NCBI RefSeq assembly: GCF_000190475.1
Contig: NZ_AEWH01000046.1
Location: forward strand, 36,724-100,723
Length of the DNA: 64,000 nucleotides
Direction of reading: 5' to 3'
Source: Ornithinibacillus scapharcae TW25
GTDB lineage: Bacteria; Bacillota; Bacilli; Bacillales; Amphibacillaceae
The notes beneath the pieces were generated by a model, which did not search any database, was not told where the DNA came from, and was given only the letters and a program-made list of their open reading frames with translations. Of the stretch, positions 27,105-37,610 are shown one piece after another (position 1 is the stretch's first letter; every line of letters begins with the position of its first letter). A program made the position numbers and the translations under genes.

Positions 27105-27467
27105 TTATTTTTTCTCACTTAACCATTTTGAAATGATTTCAATTTCTTCCGATTTAAGTGTTCCGGATTGAGGTGGCATTTGCCCCTTACCATTCGTAAT
27201 AATTTCCTTGATTTCATCTACTGATAATTCTGCACCTACTGCTGATAACGCAGGCCCCATTCCACCAGAAAGATCTGCACCATGACAAGCAACACAGCTT
27301 GCTTCATAGATTTCTTCTGGATTTTCCATAATTGCTTCTTCCTGCCCTGATTCGTCACCGCCAGCAATTTCTTTCCTTTGATCATTACCTACAAATGCAA
27401 TAACAATTACTGCTAGTATCCCAACAATTGCAATAAGAGCGTAAGGGATTAATGGGTTTCGTTTCAT
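27105..27467 (-). CDS. cccA: cytochrome c550
   Basis: Membrane-anchored c-type cytochrome: N-terminal helix (residues 7-27), acidic linker, then a haem domain with CVACHGADL (CxxCH) near 57-61 and the axial Met in GQMPPQSG. 120 residues, exactly the expected size. It takes part in aerobic electron transfer on the outer face of the membrane. In B. subtilis it also lies between sigA and trmK. Confidence 0.95.
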   Translation of the reverse strand: MKRNPLIPYALIAIVGILAVIVIAFVGNDQRKEIAGGDESGQEEAIMENPEEIYEASCVACHGADLSGGMGPALSAVGAELSVDEIKEIITNGKGQMPPQSGTLKSEEIEIISKWLSEKK

Positions 27468-27543
27468 TTGTATTTCCTCCTTATGTATCCCCGGAATATG
27501 AGATTATTCCACATAGCTATATCTATTCTATATTAAAAATGCT

Positions 27544-28095
27544 TTAGTTAAAAGGAAAAAGATGTGAAAAGTTTAAGAATAATAATATTGCTAGTGCTAA
27601 AATGCTAGATATCATTAAATAACGATATCTAAATTTACGGCTTAATAGATACCAACCAATAAAATTTAACATAAATGCGAATACATTTAAATATTGATTT
27701 AACCGCAACTGATTACTAGTAAAATCTGTTAATATTAACACCAGTGCCAACGTTACAATAATTGGAATATGTACATAGGGATGGTTTCTTTTCCGTAAAT
27801 AGTGTACTACCCAAATTGCATACCCAATAAAAAGAACTTGGATACTAAGTTGCAAAATAGAATTAAATTGAGTAAAATAAACTACAAGAAATGAAAACGG
27901 TACCATGAGTACTAATAAGATTAACTGTAAGTAGAATAAAAAGTTATATCTACTTTTCACTGGTGTATCGACGGATTCATCTTCACCTTGTGTATACAAT
28001 GCCAATAAAAAATCGCAATGAACTTCTGGTAGTAATTTGTGTTCTTTCCAGTACTTAATCTCTTTTACGATAGTAGAAATACGTTCATCTGCCAA
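27544..28095 (-). CDS. hypothetical membrane protein
   Basis: 183 residues from a TTG at 28095, which has GGGGTG 8 bases upstream; the reading to 28161 has no ribosome-binding site. A soluble N-terminal ~55 residues (STIVKEIKYWKEHKLLPEV...) is followed by five or six hydrophobic helices. The N-terminus loosely resembles proteins of the DUF2157 type, but I do not recognise the family. It is 80 bases after sigA and may be transcribed with it. Confidence 0.7.
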   Translation of the reverse strand: MADERISTIVKEIKYWKEHKLLPEVHCDFLLALYTQGEDESVDTPVKSRYNFLFYLQLILLVLMVPFSFLVVYFTQFNSILQLSIQVLFIGYAIWVVHYLRKRNHPYVHIPIIVTLALVLILTDFTSNQLRLNQYLNVFAFMLNFIGWYLLSRKFRYRYLMISSILALAILLFLNFSHLFPFN

Positions 28096-28174
28096 TCTAT
28101 TCACCCCAATGCAGATATAAGCATAAAAAGAAAGGGAAGTCATTGACCATATCCTGACCAATGACCTACCTATT

Positions 28175-29296
28175 TTAATCCAAGAAGTCTTTTAACCGTT
28201 TACTGCGACTAGGGTGTCTAAGCTTACGAAGTGCTTTCGCTTCAATTTGACGGATTCTCTCTCTAGTAACGCCAAACACTTTACCTACTTCTTCAAGAGT
28301 GCGAGTACGACCATCATCAAGACCAAAACGTAATCTTAGAACATTTTCTTCTCGATCTGTTAATGTGTCTAATACATCTTCTAACTGCTCTTTTAATAGT
28401 TCATATGCTGCATGGTCTGATGGAGAAATTGCTTCTTGATCTTCGATGAAGTCTCCTAAGTGAGAATCATCTTCTTCACCTATCGGTGTTTCTAGAGAAA
28501 CTGGTTCTTGAGCAATCTTCAAAATCTCGCGAACCTTATCAGGCGTTAAATCCATTTCCTCACCAATCTCTTCTGGTGTTGGTTCGCGTCCTAAATCTTG
28601 TAATAATTGTCGTTGTACACGGATTAATTTATTGATGGTCTCAACCATGTGCACTGGTATACGAATTGTTCTTGCTTGGTCTGCAATGGCACGTGTAATG
28701 GCTTGTCGAATCCACCAAGTAGCATAAGTACTAAATTTAAAGCCTTTTCGATAATCGAACTTTTCAACTGCTTTAATAAGACCCATATTACCTTCCTGAA
28801 TAAGGTCAAGAAATAGCATTCCTCTACCTACATATCTTTTGGCGATACTAACAACTAATCGCAAGTTTGCTTCTGCAAGTCTTTTCTTAGCTTCTTCATC
28901 GCCTTGCTCTATACGAGTAGCTAATTCAATCTCCTCGGTAGCTGATAATAAATCCACACGACCAATTTCCTTAAGGTACATTCTCACAGGGTCATTAATC
29001 TTAATACCTAGAGGAACACTTAGATCATTAATGTCAAATTCCTCTTCTTTTTCAATTTCTTTCATTTTAGGGTCATCATCTGATTCTCCTAATACGTCAA
29101 TTCCTTGATCTGCTAAATGCTCATAAAATTCATCCATTTGATCGGGTTCAATAACGAAATTGGATAAGCGGTCAGCTATTTCTTCATAGGCAAGTACGCC
29201 TCTCTTCTTACCAATCTCAACAAGCTGTTCTTTCGCTTGTTCTAATGTTAACTCAGGCTCATTCTCTTTTGTTTGTGAAGGTTTCTTGTCAGCCAT
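28175..29296 (-). CDS. sigA: RNA polymerase housekeeping sigma factor SigA
   Basis: Primary sigma factor, 373 residues. Region 1.1 remnant (about 1-70), region 1.2 ([13 protein letters not shown]), 2.3-2.4 ([17 protein letters not shown]) for -10 recognition, region 3, and 4.2 ([20 protein letters not shown]) for -35 recognition. ATG 29296 lies after AAGGAGGGGG; the reading to 29314 would cover that site. Cotranscribed with dnaG, 28 bases upstream. Confidence 0.98.
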   Translation of the reverse strand: MADKKPSQTKENEPELTLEQAKEQLVEIGKKRGVLAYEEIADRLSNFVIEPDQMDEFYEHLADQGIDVLGESDDDPKMKEIEKEEEFDINDLSVPLGIKINDPVRMYLKEIGRVDLLSATEEIELATRIEQGDEEAKKRLAEANLRLVVSIAKRYVGRGMLFLDLIQEGNMGLIKAVEKFDYRKGFKFSTYATWWIRQAITRAIADQARTIRIPVHMVETINKLIRVQRQLLQDLGREPTPEEIGEEMDLTPDKVREILKIAQEPVSLETPIGEEDDSHLGDFIEDQEAISPSDHAAYELLKEQLEDVLDTLTDREENVLRLRFGLDDGRTRTLEEVGKVFGVTRERIRQIEAKALRKLRHPSRSKRLKDFLD

Positions 29297-29324
29297 GAGT
29301 CCCCCTCCTTCCATACTACTTAAA

Positions 29325-31136
29325 TCAATTTAAGTGTTTAACTTGTCGTTGTAATTCTAAAATTTCCACTGCTATTTGAGCAGCTTTAATTGGATCATTT
29401 TGTTGTTCGGCCAAACGCTGTTCGGCCTTTAGTTGTTTTATATTTACCCCAGTACTACTTTCAGCTCGAATAATATTAAGATAGTCATTAATTTCCTTAT
29501 CACTAATATCTGTCTGAGTCGGAATAAGTGCTAATTGTATGAGTGTCTGTCTTACAGATTCATCTGTGATACGATCCATAAATATACTAACATCTTCCGG
29601 ATTTCCTTCTTCATAATACGCATATAAGTAGGTAGCTATAATTTTATGTGCATCTATATTAAATGAAGCGCCCAATTCATCTTGGACCTTTTCCGCAATT
29701 GCACGATTTTGAAGCATATAAGCTAACAAAGTTCTTTCGGCATTATGGAAAGCTGGTAACAATTTACTACTTGACTTTTGTACCTTCTTAGTATATCTGT
29801 CTTTTTCTCTCTTATCCTTTTCGCTACCTGATTTTTCTCGGAATTGCTTAATCTCCTCTAAAAGAGAATCAACTGAAATGGAAAATTCATTACTAATTTC
29901 TTTTACATAAAATTCTCTTTCCACAGAACTTTCCAATTTAGCAATCTCTTTCAGCACTTCTTCTACATATTGGAGGCGATCACTCTCCAGGCTGAGGTTA
30001 AAATCCTTTCGTAGGTATCGCATATAGAAACTGAGAAAGGTTTGACTTGCTCCAATAACCTCTCGTTTAAATGCTTCTCCTCCAAATTCCTTAATATAAC
30101 TATCTGGATCTAGTTTGTCTGTGATATAAGCTATCTTCACTTGACAGCCTACTTGCTGTAACAACCTTGAGGCTTTATAAGTTGCCTCTACTCCAGCATT
30201 GTCCCCGTCATAGCAAAGAATTACCGTATCAACATATCGTTTTAACAACTTTGCCTGATTCTCCGTTAAAGCTGTCCCCATCGTAGCAACTACATTTTCA
30301 ATACCACTTTGGTATGCCGATATGACATCCATGTAGCCTTCAAAAAGAATAACTTCATTTAACTTTCGAATATGCTTTCTAGCTAAATCGAAGTTATAAA
30401 GAATCTTTCCCTTTTGAAATAAATCGGTTTCTGGGCTATTTAAGTATTTCGGTTCTTGGCCCTCCATTGCTCTTCCAGCAAAAGCTACTGTTTTACCGAG
30501 ATGATTGCGAATAGGGAAAATCACTCTACCTCTGAACCGGTCTGTTACGAGATCGCTATCTTGATTTCGAATAAGCAATCCGTACTTAACAAGTAATTGA
30601 TTATGAAAACCTTTCTTTTCCAGGAAAGTCGCTGTAAAATCTTTCGTATTAGGAGCATAGCCAAGTTGGAAAGCATCTATTGCTTCATCACTTACCCCTC
30701 TTCCTTGAAGGTAATCCAGCCCTTCTTTACCGTCCTTCGTAAATCGAATGAGATGGTGATACAACTTTGTAAGCCATTCATGCGCAGATAGAACTTGTTG
30801 GCTCTCCTTGGATAGTGATGACTCTTCCTTTAGAGAATTACTTGGCAAATCAATACCCGCTCGATCCGCAAGATGTTTAATTGCCTCAAAGAACGTGAAA
30901 CTCTCCATTTCCATGAGGAATGTTACTACATTTCCACCTTTATGACATCCAAAACAGTGAAATATCTGTTTTTCTTGAGTTACAGAAAAGGATGGTGTCT
31001 TTTCTCCATGGAAGGGACATAGTCCAACGTAATTTCTTCCTTGCTTCTTTAATTGAACATATTCCCCAACTACATCCACAATATCATTGGAATTTCGGAT
31101 TTGTTCGATAACTTCATTTGGTATTTGGTTTACCAT
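29325..31136 (-). CDS. dnaG: DNA primase
   Basis: Synthesises RNA primers at the replication fork. N-terminal CHC2 zinc domain ([13 protein letters not shown] ... [10 protein letters not shown], about 40-64), TOPRIM core with [10 protein letters not shown] and [10 protein letters not shown] metal-binding acidic residues (about 260-310), then the helicase-interaction C-terminal domain. 603 residues, normal for the family. It begins the dnaG-sigA macromolecular synthesis operon; ATTATGGTGATT before the ATG provides a modest ribosome-binding site. Confidence 0.97.
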   Translation of the reverse strand: MVNQIPNEVIEQIRNSNDIVDVVGEYVQLKKQGRNYVGLCPFHGEKTPSFSVTQEKQIFHCFGCHKGGNVVTFLMEMESFTFFEAIKHLADRAGIDLPSNSLKEESSLSKESQQVLSAHEWLTKLYHHLIRFTKDGKEGLDYLQGRGVSDEAIDAFQLGYAPNTKDFTATFLEKKGFHNQLLVKYGLLIRNQDSDLVTDRFRGRVIFPIRNHLGKTVAFAGRAMEGQEPKYLNSPETDLFQKGKILYNFDLARKHIRKLNEVILFEGYMDVISAYQSGIENVVATMGTALTENQAKLLKRYVDTVILCYDGDNAGVEATYKASRLLQQVGCQVKIAYITDKLDPDSYIKEFGGEAFKREVIGASQTFLSFYMRYLRKDFNLSLESDRLQYVEEVLKEIAKLESSVEREFYVKEISNEFSISVDSLLEEIKQFREKSGSEKDKREKDRYTKKVQKSSSKLLPAFHNAERTLLAYMLQNRAIAEKVQDELGASFNIDAHKIIATYLYAYYEEGNPEDVSIFMDRITDESVRQTLIQLALIPTQTDISDKEINDYLNIIRAESSTGVNIKQLKAEQRLAEQQNDPIKAAQIAVEILELQRQVKHLN

Positions 31137-31169
31137 ACATAATCACCATTTTTACAGTACATAATAATA

Positions 31170-31197
31170 ATTCGATATTCCCCCAATAAAATCCTTC
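31170..31197 (-). promoter_or_regulatory. sigma-H promoter ahead of dnaG-sigA
   Basis: On the minus strand GAAGGATTT, exactly 14 bases, then CGAAT. This fits the sigma-H consensus RWAGGAxxT-N14-HGAAT at every defined position. The start point would be about 27 bases before the dnaG ATG. The B. subtilis sigA operon is also known to have a sigma-H promoter. Confidence 0.65.
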
Positions 31198-31640
31198 ATA
31201 TTTCGACAAGTTTTTTTACGAAAGTCGAAAAAAATTCCTTCTATCATGTAAAATCTTAGAAGGATATAGAAGTAATCATAATTAAGAATCATTCTGCAAA
31301 AACAATTAATCCTTATAAGTTCGACTAACCAATGTCAAGACATGAATGATTAGTCTAATAATACTATTCTACAAAAAATCCCAGATTCCTTCTTAAAAAT
31401 GAATGTTTTATTTTTCAGAATATCCAATATACTAATCCTATACTATTCTATACAATATCTTCTATTTTTACACAAAAAAAATATTATAATACATTTTCTA
31501 GAAAAATACTAATAAAGTGATACTACCATATGCCAAAAATGCTCGGCGGCGTTACAGGAAGATTTATTGCCAGTTATTTGCAAAAGTTAAACAATTAACT
31601 TTATGCTACTTATTAATCAAATATCACTATTAATACCGTT
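31198..31640. other. AT-rich intergenic region
   Basis: About 440 bases with no strong gene. It has a TTTCGAC...GTCGAAA inverted repeat (31200-31230) and one small ORF at 31530. It probably carries the promoters of dnaG-sigA. I see no structured RNA. Confidence 0.5.
31530..31598 (+). CDS. possible 22-residue ORF
   Basis: Plus-strand ATG to TAA with a peptide of MPKMLGGVTGRFIASYLQ type, locally richer in GC than its flanks. No ribosome-binding site. It may be only a decayed fragment; no family recognised. Confidence 0.15.
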   Translation: MPKMLGGVTGRFIASYLQKLNN

Positions 31641-31676
31641 ATAAAGGAGCATAACTCCCAGTTATGCTCCTTTATC
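31641..31676 (-). terminator. intrinsic terminator of yqfL
   Basis: AAAGGAGCATAACT / AGTTATGCTCCTTT long stem directly after the yqfL stop. Confidence 0.85.
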
Positions 31677-31681
31677 CCTGT

Positions 31682-32482
31682 TTATTCTTTTATTAATCGA
31701 AGAATATGATTGGCTGTTTCTTCAACCGCTTTATTGGACACATCCACTACTCTACAACCAATTCTATCCACAATTTTATCAAAATAATCCAATTCCTGGT
31801 GAATTCGTTTGATATTTGCATAGGTTGCCTGACCACCGAGACCTAGTGCTTTCAATCTTTCTTTACGAATATCATTTAATTTCTCTGGCATTATCCTCAA
31901 ACCTATACATTTTGACGGATCCACCATAAACAATTCTTCAGGTGGCTCAACCTCTGGAACGATAGGTATATTAGCTACTTTTAATCGCTTATGCGCCAAA
32001 AACTGTGAAAGTGGAGTTTTCGAGGTTCTGGATACACCTATTAAAATTATATCAGCTCTTGCAATTCCTCTAGGGTCTCTTCCGTCATCATACTTAACCG
32101 CAAACTCAATTGCTTCAACCTTTTTAAAGTAATCTTCATCTAGTTTATGCACTAAACCTGGTTCCTGGCGAGGTTTCTTATGGAAAAATCTTTCCATAGA
32201 TTGTAGCATCGGTCCCATAATATCGATTGCTTCAAGGTTTAACTCCAATGCCTTCTTATTCAAGTAATCCCTCATGACGGGATCAACTAGAGTAAATCCA
32301 ATTATGCCATTATCATCCTTGGCACGATACAATGCATCATCAATTGTTTTCTCATCTTCAACATATGGTATACGTTGGATTTCATAATTCTGTGTAAACT
32401 GGCTTAATCCAGCTTTTATAACTAGTTCTGCAGTTTCCCCAACAGAATCCGACAAAATAAAAACCGATCTTCTCATCGTCAT
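31682..32482 (-). CDS. yqfL: bifunctional PPDK/PEP-synthase regulatory protein (YqfL)
   Basis: DUF299 kinase/pyrophosphorylase, 266 residues. The nucleotide-binding loop [11 protein letters not shown] lies near residue 148 and the N-terminal [11 protein letters not shown] motif is intact. Family members phosphorylate and dephosphorylate pyruvate phosphate dikinase or PEP synthase; in B. subtilis YqfL affects CcpN activity. ATG 32482 lies 9 bases after GGGGG; a GTG reading to 32488 has too short a spacing. Follows ccpN by about 20 bases, so the pair forms one operon. Confidence 0.92.
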   Translation of the reverse strand: MTMRRSVFILSDSVGETAELVIKAGLSQFTQNYEIQRIPYVEDEKTIDDALYRAKDDNGIIGFTLVDPVMRDYLNKKALELNLEAIDIMGPMLQSMERFFHKKPRQEPGLVHKLDEDYFKKVEAIEFAVKYDDGRDPRGIARADIILIGVSRTSKTPLSQFLAHKRLKVANIPIVPEVEPPEELFMVDPSKCIGLRIMPEKLNDIRKERLKALGLGGQATYANIKRIHQELDYFDKIVDRIGCRVVDVSNKAVEETANHILRLIKE

Positions 32483-32503
32483 ACGCACTTTCCCCCTATG
32501 TAG

Positions 32504-33144
32504 CTAGATATGATTTTCAGTGATAAGCTCTACAAATACCTTTGTAATAGTCGTTTTCGTTACACGACCAATTACCTCCAACCCTTTATCCGTATCTTTA
32601 ACCACTGGTAATCCGTCGATTTGTTTGTTAATTAAATGCTTGGCAACATCTATTAACGAATCTTCTCTTCTACAAACTGTCACATTAGGCATTCTTGTCA
32701 TAATAATATGAACTGGAAGTGCATTTAAATCCTGTTTTCCAATTGCTGCGCGTAATAAATCCTTTCGAGAAACGACACCTGTTAAGCACGAATTTTCATC
32801 AATAATGAATAGTGTTCCCACATCCTCCAAAAACATCGTAGAAATAGCATCGTATACCGATGAACCTTCTTGTACAACAATTGGAATAGATTGGTATTCA
32901 TGAACCTTATATTTTTAATTTTCTCAGTTAATAATTCTGACCCTGTTTTACCAGTATAAAAATAACCGACACGTGGTCTAGCATCTAAGAATCCAGCCAT
33001 TGTCAATATAGCCAAGTCCGGTCGCAAAGTCGCCCGAGTAAGATTCAATTGGTCAGCAATATGCTCACCTGTAATTGGACCATTATTCTTTACAATCTCT
33101 ATTATTTTTTCTTGTCGATTGGATAATTCCACATTTTTCACCAC
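32504..33144 (-). CDS. ccpN: transcriptional repressor CcpN (frameshift near 32907-32908)
   Basis: Repressor of gluconeogenic genes (gapB, pckA in B. subtilis). N-terminal winged HTH (NRQEKIIEIVKNNGPITGEH and LNLTRATLRPDLAILTMAG), then two CBS domains. The frame breaks after EKIKNI: the plus-strand TT at 32907-32908 needs a third T to read KVHEYQSIPIVVQ and join the CBS part. Corrected length 213, equal to the family size. The gene starts 118 bases after the glyS-side repeat. Confidence 0.88.
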
Positions 33145-33162
33145 CCAACGGTTTAAAAAGAG

Positions 33163-33180
33163 ACATACTATTCTATAAGA
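33163..33180. repeat. 18-base sequence shared with 3115-3132
   Basis: Second exact copy of ACATACTATTCTATAAGA, 19 bases ahead of the ccpN start; see 3115. Confidence 0.4.
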
Positions 33181-33230
33181 TTATATCTTAATTTAACTGT
33201 TTTAGGGAAATAGTATATCAATTTCCTTAG

Positions 33231-33275
33231 AAAAACTAACACATCCTTTCAATCTGTGTGAATGTGTTAGTTTTT
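33231..33275. terminator. bidirectional-looking terminator after glyS
   Basis: Perfect 14-bp inverted repeat, AAAAACTAACACAT / ATGTGTTAGTTTTT, around a 17-base loop. It lies downstream of glyS and overlaps the start of a dispersed repeat. Confidence 0.8.
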
Positions 33276-33314
33276 CTGATGCAAGTGAGAAAGTTTTGTT
33301 TCTTTCCTACTAGC
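33263..33314 (+). repeat. dispersed intergenic repeat, copy A
   Basis: About 52 bases alignable with copies at 53752 and 58691: TTAGTTTTTCTGATGCAAG, GAGAAAG, an 8-9 base T-rich centre, then CTTTC. It begins inside the terminator stem and touches the glyS stop. Confidence 0.6.
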
Positions 33315-35399
33315 TTAAAAATGCTGTTTCCATTCGATTGCATTTAAATCAGCGAAGCTATGAAGTAATAGTGCAATTCGATTTAATAGTGCTAGTCTGT
33401 TCCTCTTTAATTGTTCATTATCAGCCATTACCATATTGTGTTCAAAGAACAGATGGATTGGATCAGCTAAAGACTCTAGTTGTATAAACGCAGAACTGAA
33501 ATCTCCTTCTCCTAAACTCTTCATGTAGTTGTTATACACACTTTCATACGAGGAGAATAACTTTCTCTCCGTTTCTGTTTCAAAGTAGTCAGAATTTACT
33601 TCTACCTCATCTGTTTTTTCAGCCAGATTTAAAACTCTAACTAGTGCTTCCTGAATTGGTTTGAAGGAAGAGTCATTGCGTTTATCAGAAAGAATGGATG
33701 CTTTTTTCATCATATCTGACATAATTCCGATTTGTTTCGATGTAATAGCTAGTATAATATCTTGTTCAATTCCTTGTTCTTTAAGAACAAATGCAACTCT
33801 TTGTTGGACAAATTGATGCAATTCAGCTTCAATATTTTCTGAATTAAAGCCATCAAGCTGCAATGATTGATAGAGTTTGAGCGCGATTTCAAATAAATCT
33901 TGGACAGAAATTTTCCATTCCCTATCATTCATGATACGTAGTATTCCAGTTGCTTGTCTGCGAAGACCATAAGGATCTTGTGAGCCTGTAGGTTTTAATC
34001 CTACACCGATACAACCAACTATCGTATCCAATTTGTCAGCAACACTAACAATAGCTCCAACTAATGATTCAGGAAGCTCCCCTCCTGCACTTGTTGGCAT
34101 ATAGTGCTCACGAATTGCGGTTGCAACTGACTCTTCTTCCCCAAAAATGCGTGCATATTTCTCACCCATGATGCCCTGCAACTCGGTAAATTCATTCACC
34201 ATGTTGGTCATGAGATCAAATTTGCTTATCATCGCAGCACGTTCAGCATTCTTCACCGTTACGTCGTCAAACTCTAACGTTTCTGAGATATTATGAACTA
34301 ATTTAATCACTCGATCCACTTTGTCCCCGATGGTGCCTAATTTCTCCTGGAAGACTACATTTTTCAATCTTGCCGTATAGAATTCAATGGAGTTCTTTTG
34401 GTCCTCTTCAAAGAAGAATTGTGCATCAGACAATCTCGCTCTTAGAACCTTCTCATTTCCTCTTACGACCGTTTCAATGGCATTAGAATCTCCGTTTCTT
34501 ACTCCAACAAAATGTGGAAGTAATGTGCCTGATTTATTTAATACTGGAAAATAGCGTTGGTGCTCCTTCATGGAAGTTATCAATACTTCGTCTGGCAATT
34601 CTAAGAATTCTTGTTCGAATGAGCCGATAAACACCGTCGGATATTCTACTAAATTTCGTACTTCATCCAATAAGTCTTGGTCAATTGGTACTTGAAACTT
34701 TCTTTCTGCTTCTAACTTTTTAATACCATCGACAATCATTCTCTCTCTTTTTTGTGTATCAACAATAACAAAATTTTCTTCCATCATTTTTTCATATTCT
34801 AATGGATTTTGAATGTTTACTTCACTTCCTAAAAAGCGATGACCATACGTTCTATTACCTGATTTTACACCAGCTATTTCAAAAGGAATTACTTGATCCT
34901 CATATAGTGCAACTAACCAACGAATTGGTCTCGCATAACGAAGAGTCTTTTCCCCCCAGCGCATATTTTTACCAAATTGTAATGACTCAATAATTTCTTT
35001 AAACTCCGGTAAGAGGCTAACGGTTGGTTTTCCTTCGATAACTTTATTGACAAAGACATAGGTTGTTCCTTTAACTTCCTTCGTATAAATATCATCTACG
35101 TTCTTCCCTTGACCCTTTGTAAAGCCAACTGCTGCTTTTGTCCAGCCCCCTTCACTATCTATTGCTATGTGAATTGCTGGGCCTTTTGCTTCTTCTTCAA
35201 TAGTAGCTTGTGCCTCATCAATATCATGGATAAGAACAGCCAATCTTCTTGGAGAAGAAAATGTTTCAATTTTTGTATAAGAGATTCTTAATTCGTCTAA
35301 CCAAGTTTTTGTTTTTTCACCTAATTGATTTAAAGCATCATCAATAAATCTAGCAGGAAGTTCCTCTAAACCAATTTCAAAAAGTACATTCTTTGCCAT
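33315..35399 (-). CDS. glyS: glycine-tRNA ligase beta subunit
   Basis: 694 residues, normal for the beta chain of the alpha2beta2 bacterial-type enzyme that charges tRNA-Gly. The N-terminus (FEIGLEELPARFID) and internal HD-like motifs are typical, and the C-terminal domain resembles the anticodon-binding region. Its ATG overlaps the glyQ stop (TAATG), so translation is coupled. Expression is under the T-box 5' of glyQ. Confidence 0.97.
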   Translation of the reverse strand: MAKNVLFEIGLEELPARFIDDALNQLGEKTKTWLDELRISYTKIETFSSPRRLAVLIHDIDEAQATIEEEAKGPAIHIAIDSEGGWTKAAVGFTKGQGKNVDDIYTKEVKGTTYVFVNKVIEGKPTVSLLPEFKEIIESLQFGKNMRWGEKTLRYARPIRWLVALYEDQVIPFEIAGVKSGNRTYGHRFLGSEVNIQNPLEYEKMMEENFVIVDTQKRERMIVDGIKKLEAERKFQVPIDQDLLDEVRNLVEYPTVFIGSFEQEFLELPDEVLITSMKEHQRYFPVLNKSGTLLPHFVGVRNGDSNAIETVVRGNEKVLRARLSDAQFFFEEDQKNSIEFYTARLKNVVFQEKLGTIGDKVDRVIKLVHNISETLEFDDVTVKNAERAAMISKFDLMTNMVNEFTELQGIMGEKYARIFGEEESVATAIREHYMPTSAGGELPESLVGAIVSVADKLDTIVGCIGVGLKPTGSQDPYGLRRQATGILRIMNDREWKISVQDLFEIALKLYQSLQLDGFNSENIEAELHQFVQQRVAFVLKEQGIEQDIILAITSKQIGIMSDMMKKASILSDKRNDSSFKPIQEALVRVLNLAEKTDEVEVNSDYFETETERKLFSSYESVYNNYMKSLGEGDFSSAFIQLESLADPIHLFFEHNMVMADNEQLKRNRLALLNRIALLLHSFADLNAIEWKQHF

Positions 35400-36277
35400 T
35401 ATTTATCCTCCTTCTGAAGCATCGGGAATCCTAACCGTTCTCGTTCTTCCACATAAGCTTTTGCTATATTTCTAGCTAGATTTCGGATTCTTGAGATATA
35501 TCCCGTACGTTCTGTTACAGAAATGACCCCTCTTGCATCTAATAGGTTAAAGGTATGGGAGCATTTTAAGACATAGTCATAGGCAGGGAATATTAGCCCT
35601 TTTTCCATCGTCTTTTGTGCTTCTTGTTCATACGTTGTAAATAATTGGAATAACATATCCACATTAGATTCTTCAAATGTATATTTAGAATGTTCATATT
35701 CTGGTTGTTTAAAAATGTCTTTGTAAGTGAACCCCTCTGTCCACTCTAAATCAAATACATTTTCTTTATCCTGAATATAAGAAGCTAATCGTTCAATACC
35801 ATAGGTTAATTCCACTGTAACAGGATTTGCTTCTAGGCCACCAATCTGTTGAAAGTATGTAAATTGAGTAATTTCCATACCATCTAACCAAACTTCCCAA
35901 CCAAGTCCAGCGGCACCTAAAGTAGGATTTTCCCAATTGTCTTCTACAAATCGAATGTCATGTTCCAAAGGGTTAATACCTAACGCCTTCAAAGAATCCA
36001 AATAAAGCTCTTGGATGTTATCTGGTGATGGCTTTATGATCACCTGAAACTGATGGTGCTGATATAGACGATTTGGATTTTCCCCATATCTACCATCAGC
36101 TGGTCTACGAGAAGGTTCTACATATGCAACCCTCCATGGTTCTGGACCTAAACTACGTAATAATGTCATTGGCGACATTGTACCTGCACCTTTTTCAACA
36201 TCGTAAGCTTGCATCAGAATGCAGTTTTGCTCTGACCAGTATTTCTGCAGTGTTAAAATCATATTTTGGATATTCAT
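35399..36277 (-). CDS. glyQ: glycine-tRNA ligase alpha subunit
   Basis: 292 residues, catalytic alpha chain with motif 2/3 regions ([35 protein letters not shown] type). Alpha and beta are separate genes here, unlike the single-chain type of some Bacilli. Gene follows a glycine T-box leader and is translated from an ATG with GGAGGTTAAG upstream. Confidence 0.97.
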   Translation of the reverse strand: MNIQNMILTLQKYWSEQNCILMQAYDVEKGAGTMSPMTLLRSLGPEPWRVAYVEPSRRPADGRYGENPNRLYQHHQFQVIIKPSPDNIQELYLDSLKALGINPLEHDIRFVEDNWENPTLGAAGLGWEVWLDGMEITQFTYFQQIGGLEANPVTVELTYGIERLASYIQDKENVFDLEWTEGFTYKDIFKQPEYEHSKYTFEESNVDMLFQLFTTYEQEAQKTMEKGLIFPAYDYVLKCSHTFNLLDARGVISVTERTGYISRIRNLARNIAKAYVEERERLGFPMLQKEDK

Positions 36278-36338
36278 TAACTTAACCTCCGTTACTTTTT
36301 ATAGGTTTTGACTTAATCATGGAAAAGAACCAAAATTC

Positions 36339-36566
36339 AAAAACCCGTCCCTATGTCTATAAATCGCTTATAGACATAGGGACGGGTTTTAATCCGCGGT
36401 TCCACCCTATTTGCTTTACTAATTAGTAAAGCCACTTTATAAAAGTTTGCTCCAGAGCGCCATTCCTAACTGACTCAATGTCCAGCTCTCACCTGCCTGA
36501 ACTCGCTTTTATTGAAATCAGAGAGTACTATTCTCTTTCATAGCATTTTCTTCACTTTGAAATATG
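36339..36566 (-). promoter_or_regulatory. glycine T-box leader
   Basis: Minus-strand leader with the conserved T-box AGGGTGGAACCGCGG at 36393-36407, followed by a long terminator stem (AAACCCGTCCCTATGTCTATAA region, 36339-36391). Uncharged tRNA-Gly stabilises the antiterminator and allows glyQS transcription. A GGC in the stem I side (GGAATGGCGCTC) may be the specifier, not proven. Confidence 0.9.
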
Positions 36567-36570
36567 TATC

Positions 36571-36600
36571 ATATTACTTTATTTGAACAGTATTTGTCAA
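36571..36600 (-). promoter_or_regulatory. sigma-A promoter of glyQS
   Basis: Minus strand TTGACA (36595-36600), 18-base spacer, TAATAT (36571-36576), directly before the T-box leader. Confidence 0.7.
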
Positions 36601-36669
36601 CTTTTAAAGAGTCCTTACCATACGATTAACAGGATTGAAAAGCAGTTAAGAAAACGTAATCGTAACCCA

Positions 36670-37413
36670 TTATTTAAACTTATCCAATTGATTTAGAAAT
36701 CTTTTGGATTTTAAAAAATATCCGCCATAACGTTCATAATAATGATCTAATAAACCTCTAAGTAAGGTACGGTTCTCCTCTTTCACCGAAACATTGCCTA
36801 ATCGCTCCATTCCAACCGTAGAGAATAGAAATAATAGCTTGACGACCGAATTGGTAATGTGGATTGCATCAGGGTCTAAATGTCGACATTTTGAACATAA
36901 AAGTCCCCCTTCTACAATGGAGAAGACGAATGGACTAGTTTTACTACTACAATTCGAACATCTATCAACCGTCGGTGCAAAACCACCAGCCTGGTAAAGC
37001 TTCATTTCATACATCATCATTGGAATATCAATATCATCATGTTCACTAATCCATTCTAATGTTTGGAAAAATTCTGTATAGATTTCACCGAATGGTACTT
37101 GGTCATCTAATAACTTTTCTGTTAACTCTGTTAAATATGCCGCATAAGCTGTTTTAATGATATCCTCTCTTATTGTTCGAAAGGAATTAATAATTTCTCC
37201 TTGCTGAATCGTACTTAACCCTTTATTCAAGTAAACAAAAAATTGCCCATAAATGAATGGCTGCGTAACAGCAGCCATTCTACTTTTAGGTTTTTTTGCT
37301 CCGCGCGCAATAGCAGAGAATTTGCCAATCTTGTGGCTAAAGATAGTAACAATTTTATGTGTTTCACCATAGTCCGTTGTTTTTATGATGACACCATCTA
37401 TTTTTTCGAGCAT
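36670..37413 (-). CDS. recO: DNA repair protein RecO
   Basis: 247 residues, RecFOR recombination mediator: N-terminal OB-fold (VIIKTTDYGETHKIVTIF), helical domain, and a four-Cys zinc site (CSNCSS ... CSKCR) near 149-178. It helps load RecA on SSB-coated single strands. Follows yqzL by about 25 bases. Confidence 0.96.
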   Translation of the reverse strand: MLEKIDGVIIKTTDYGETHKIVTIFSHKIGKFSAIARGAKKPKSRMAAVTQPFIYGQFFVYLNKGLSTIQQGEIINSFRTIREDIIKTAYAAYLTELTEKLLDDQVPFGEIYTEFFQTLEWISEHDDIDIPMMMYEMKLYQAGGFAPTVDRCSNCSSKTSPFVFSIVEGGLLCSKCRHLDPDAIHITNSVVKLLFLFSTVGMERLGNVSVKEENRTLLRGLLDHYYERYGGYFLKSKRFLNQLDKFK

Positions 37414-37439
37414 ACATATTCCCCTTTTTCAACTGCATG

Positions 37440-37592
37440 CTACAAATTGGAATCCACCGGCAAGTTTTCCAGATTATTTGTAGAACTTTGGTTTGGTTCG
37501 GTTTCCTGTGGCTCACTTTCTAACTCTTTCATTAATAAATAGGTTTCAATATTTCCTGTTTGACTAAATAATTTCCATACTAAGTCGATCAC
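37440..37592 (-). CDS. yqzL: YqzL family small protein
   Basis: 50-residue protein starting at a GTG: MIDLVWKLFSQTGNIETYLL is the YqzL signature, followed by an acidic polar tail. GTG 37592 has AAAGGTG about 9 bases upstream. It sits between era and recO, exactly where yqzL is in B. subtilis. Function unknown. Confidence 0.88.
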   Translation of the reverse strand: MIDLVWKLFSQTGNIETYLLMKELESEPQETEPNQSSTNNLENLPVDSNL

Positions 37593-37610
37593 AAGAAAAC
37601 ACACCTTTCT

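Noticed and set aside
31200-31230. TTTCGAC / GTCGAAA inverted repeat upstream of dnaG as an operator or terminator
   Set aside because: Seven-base arms with a 15-base spacer are weak and no T-run follows; left as a note in the gap entry.
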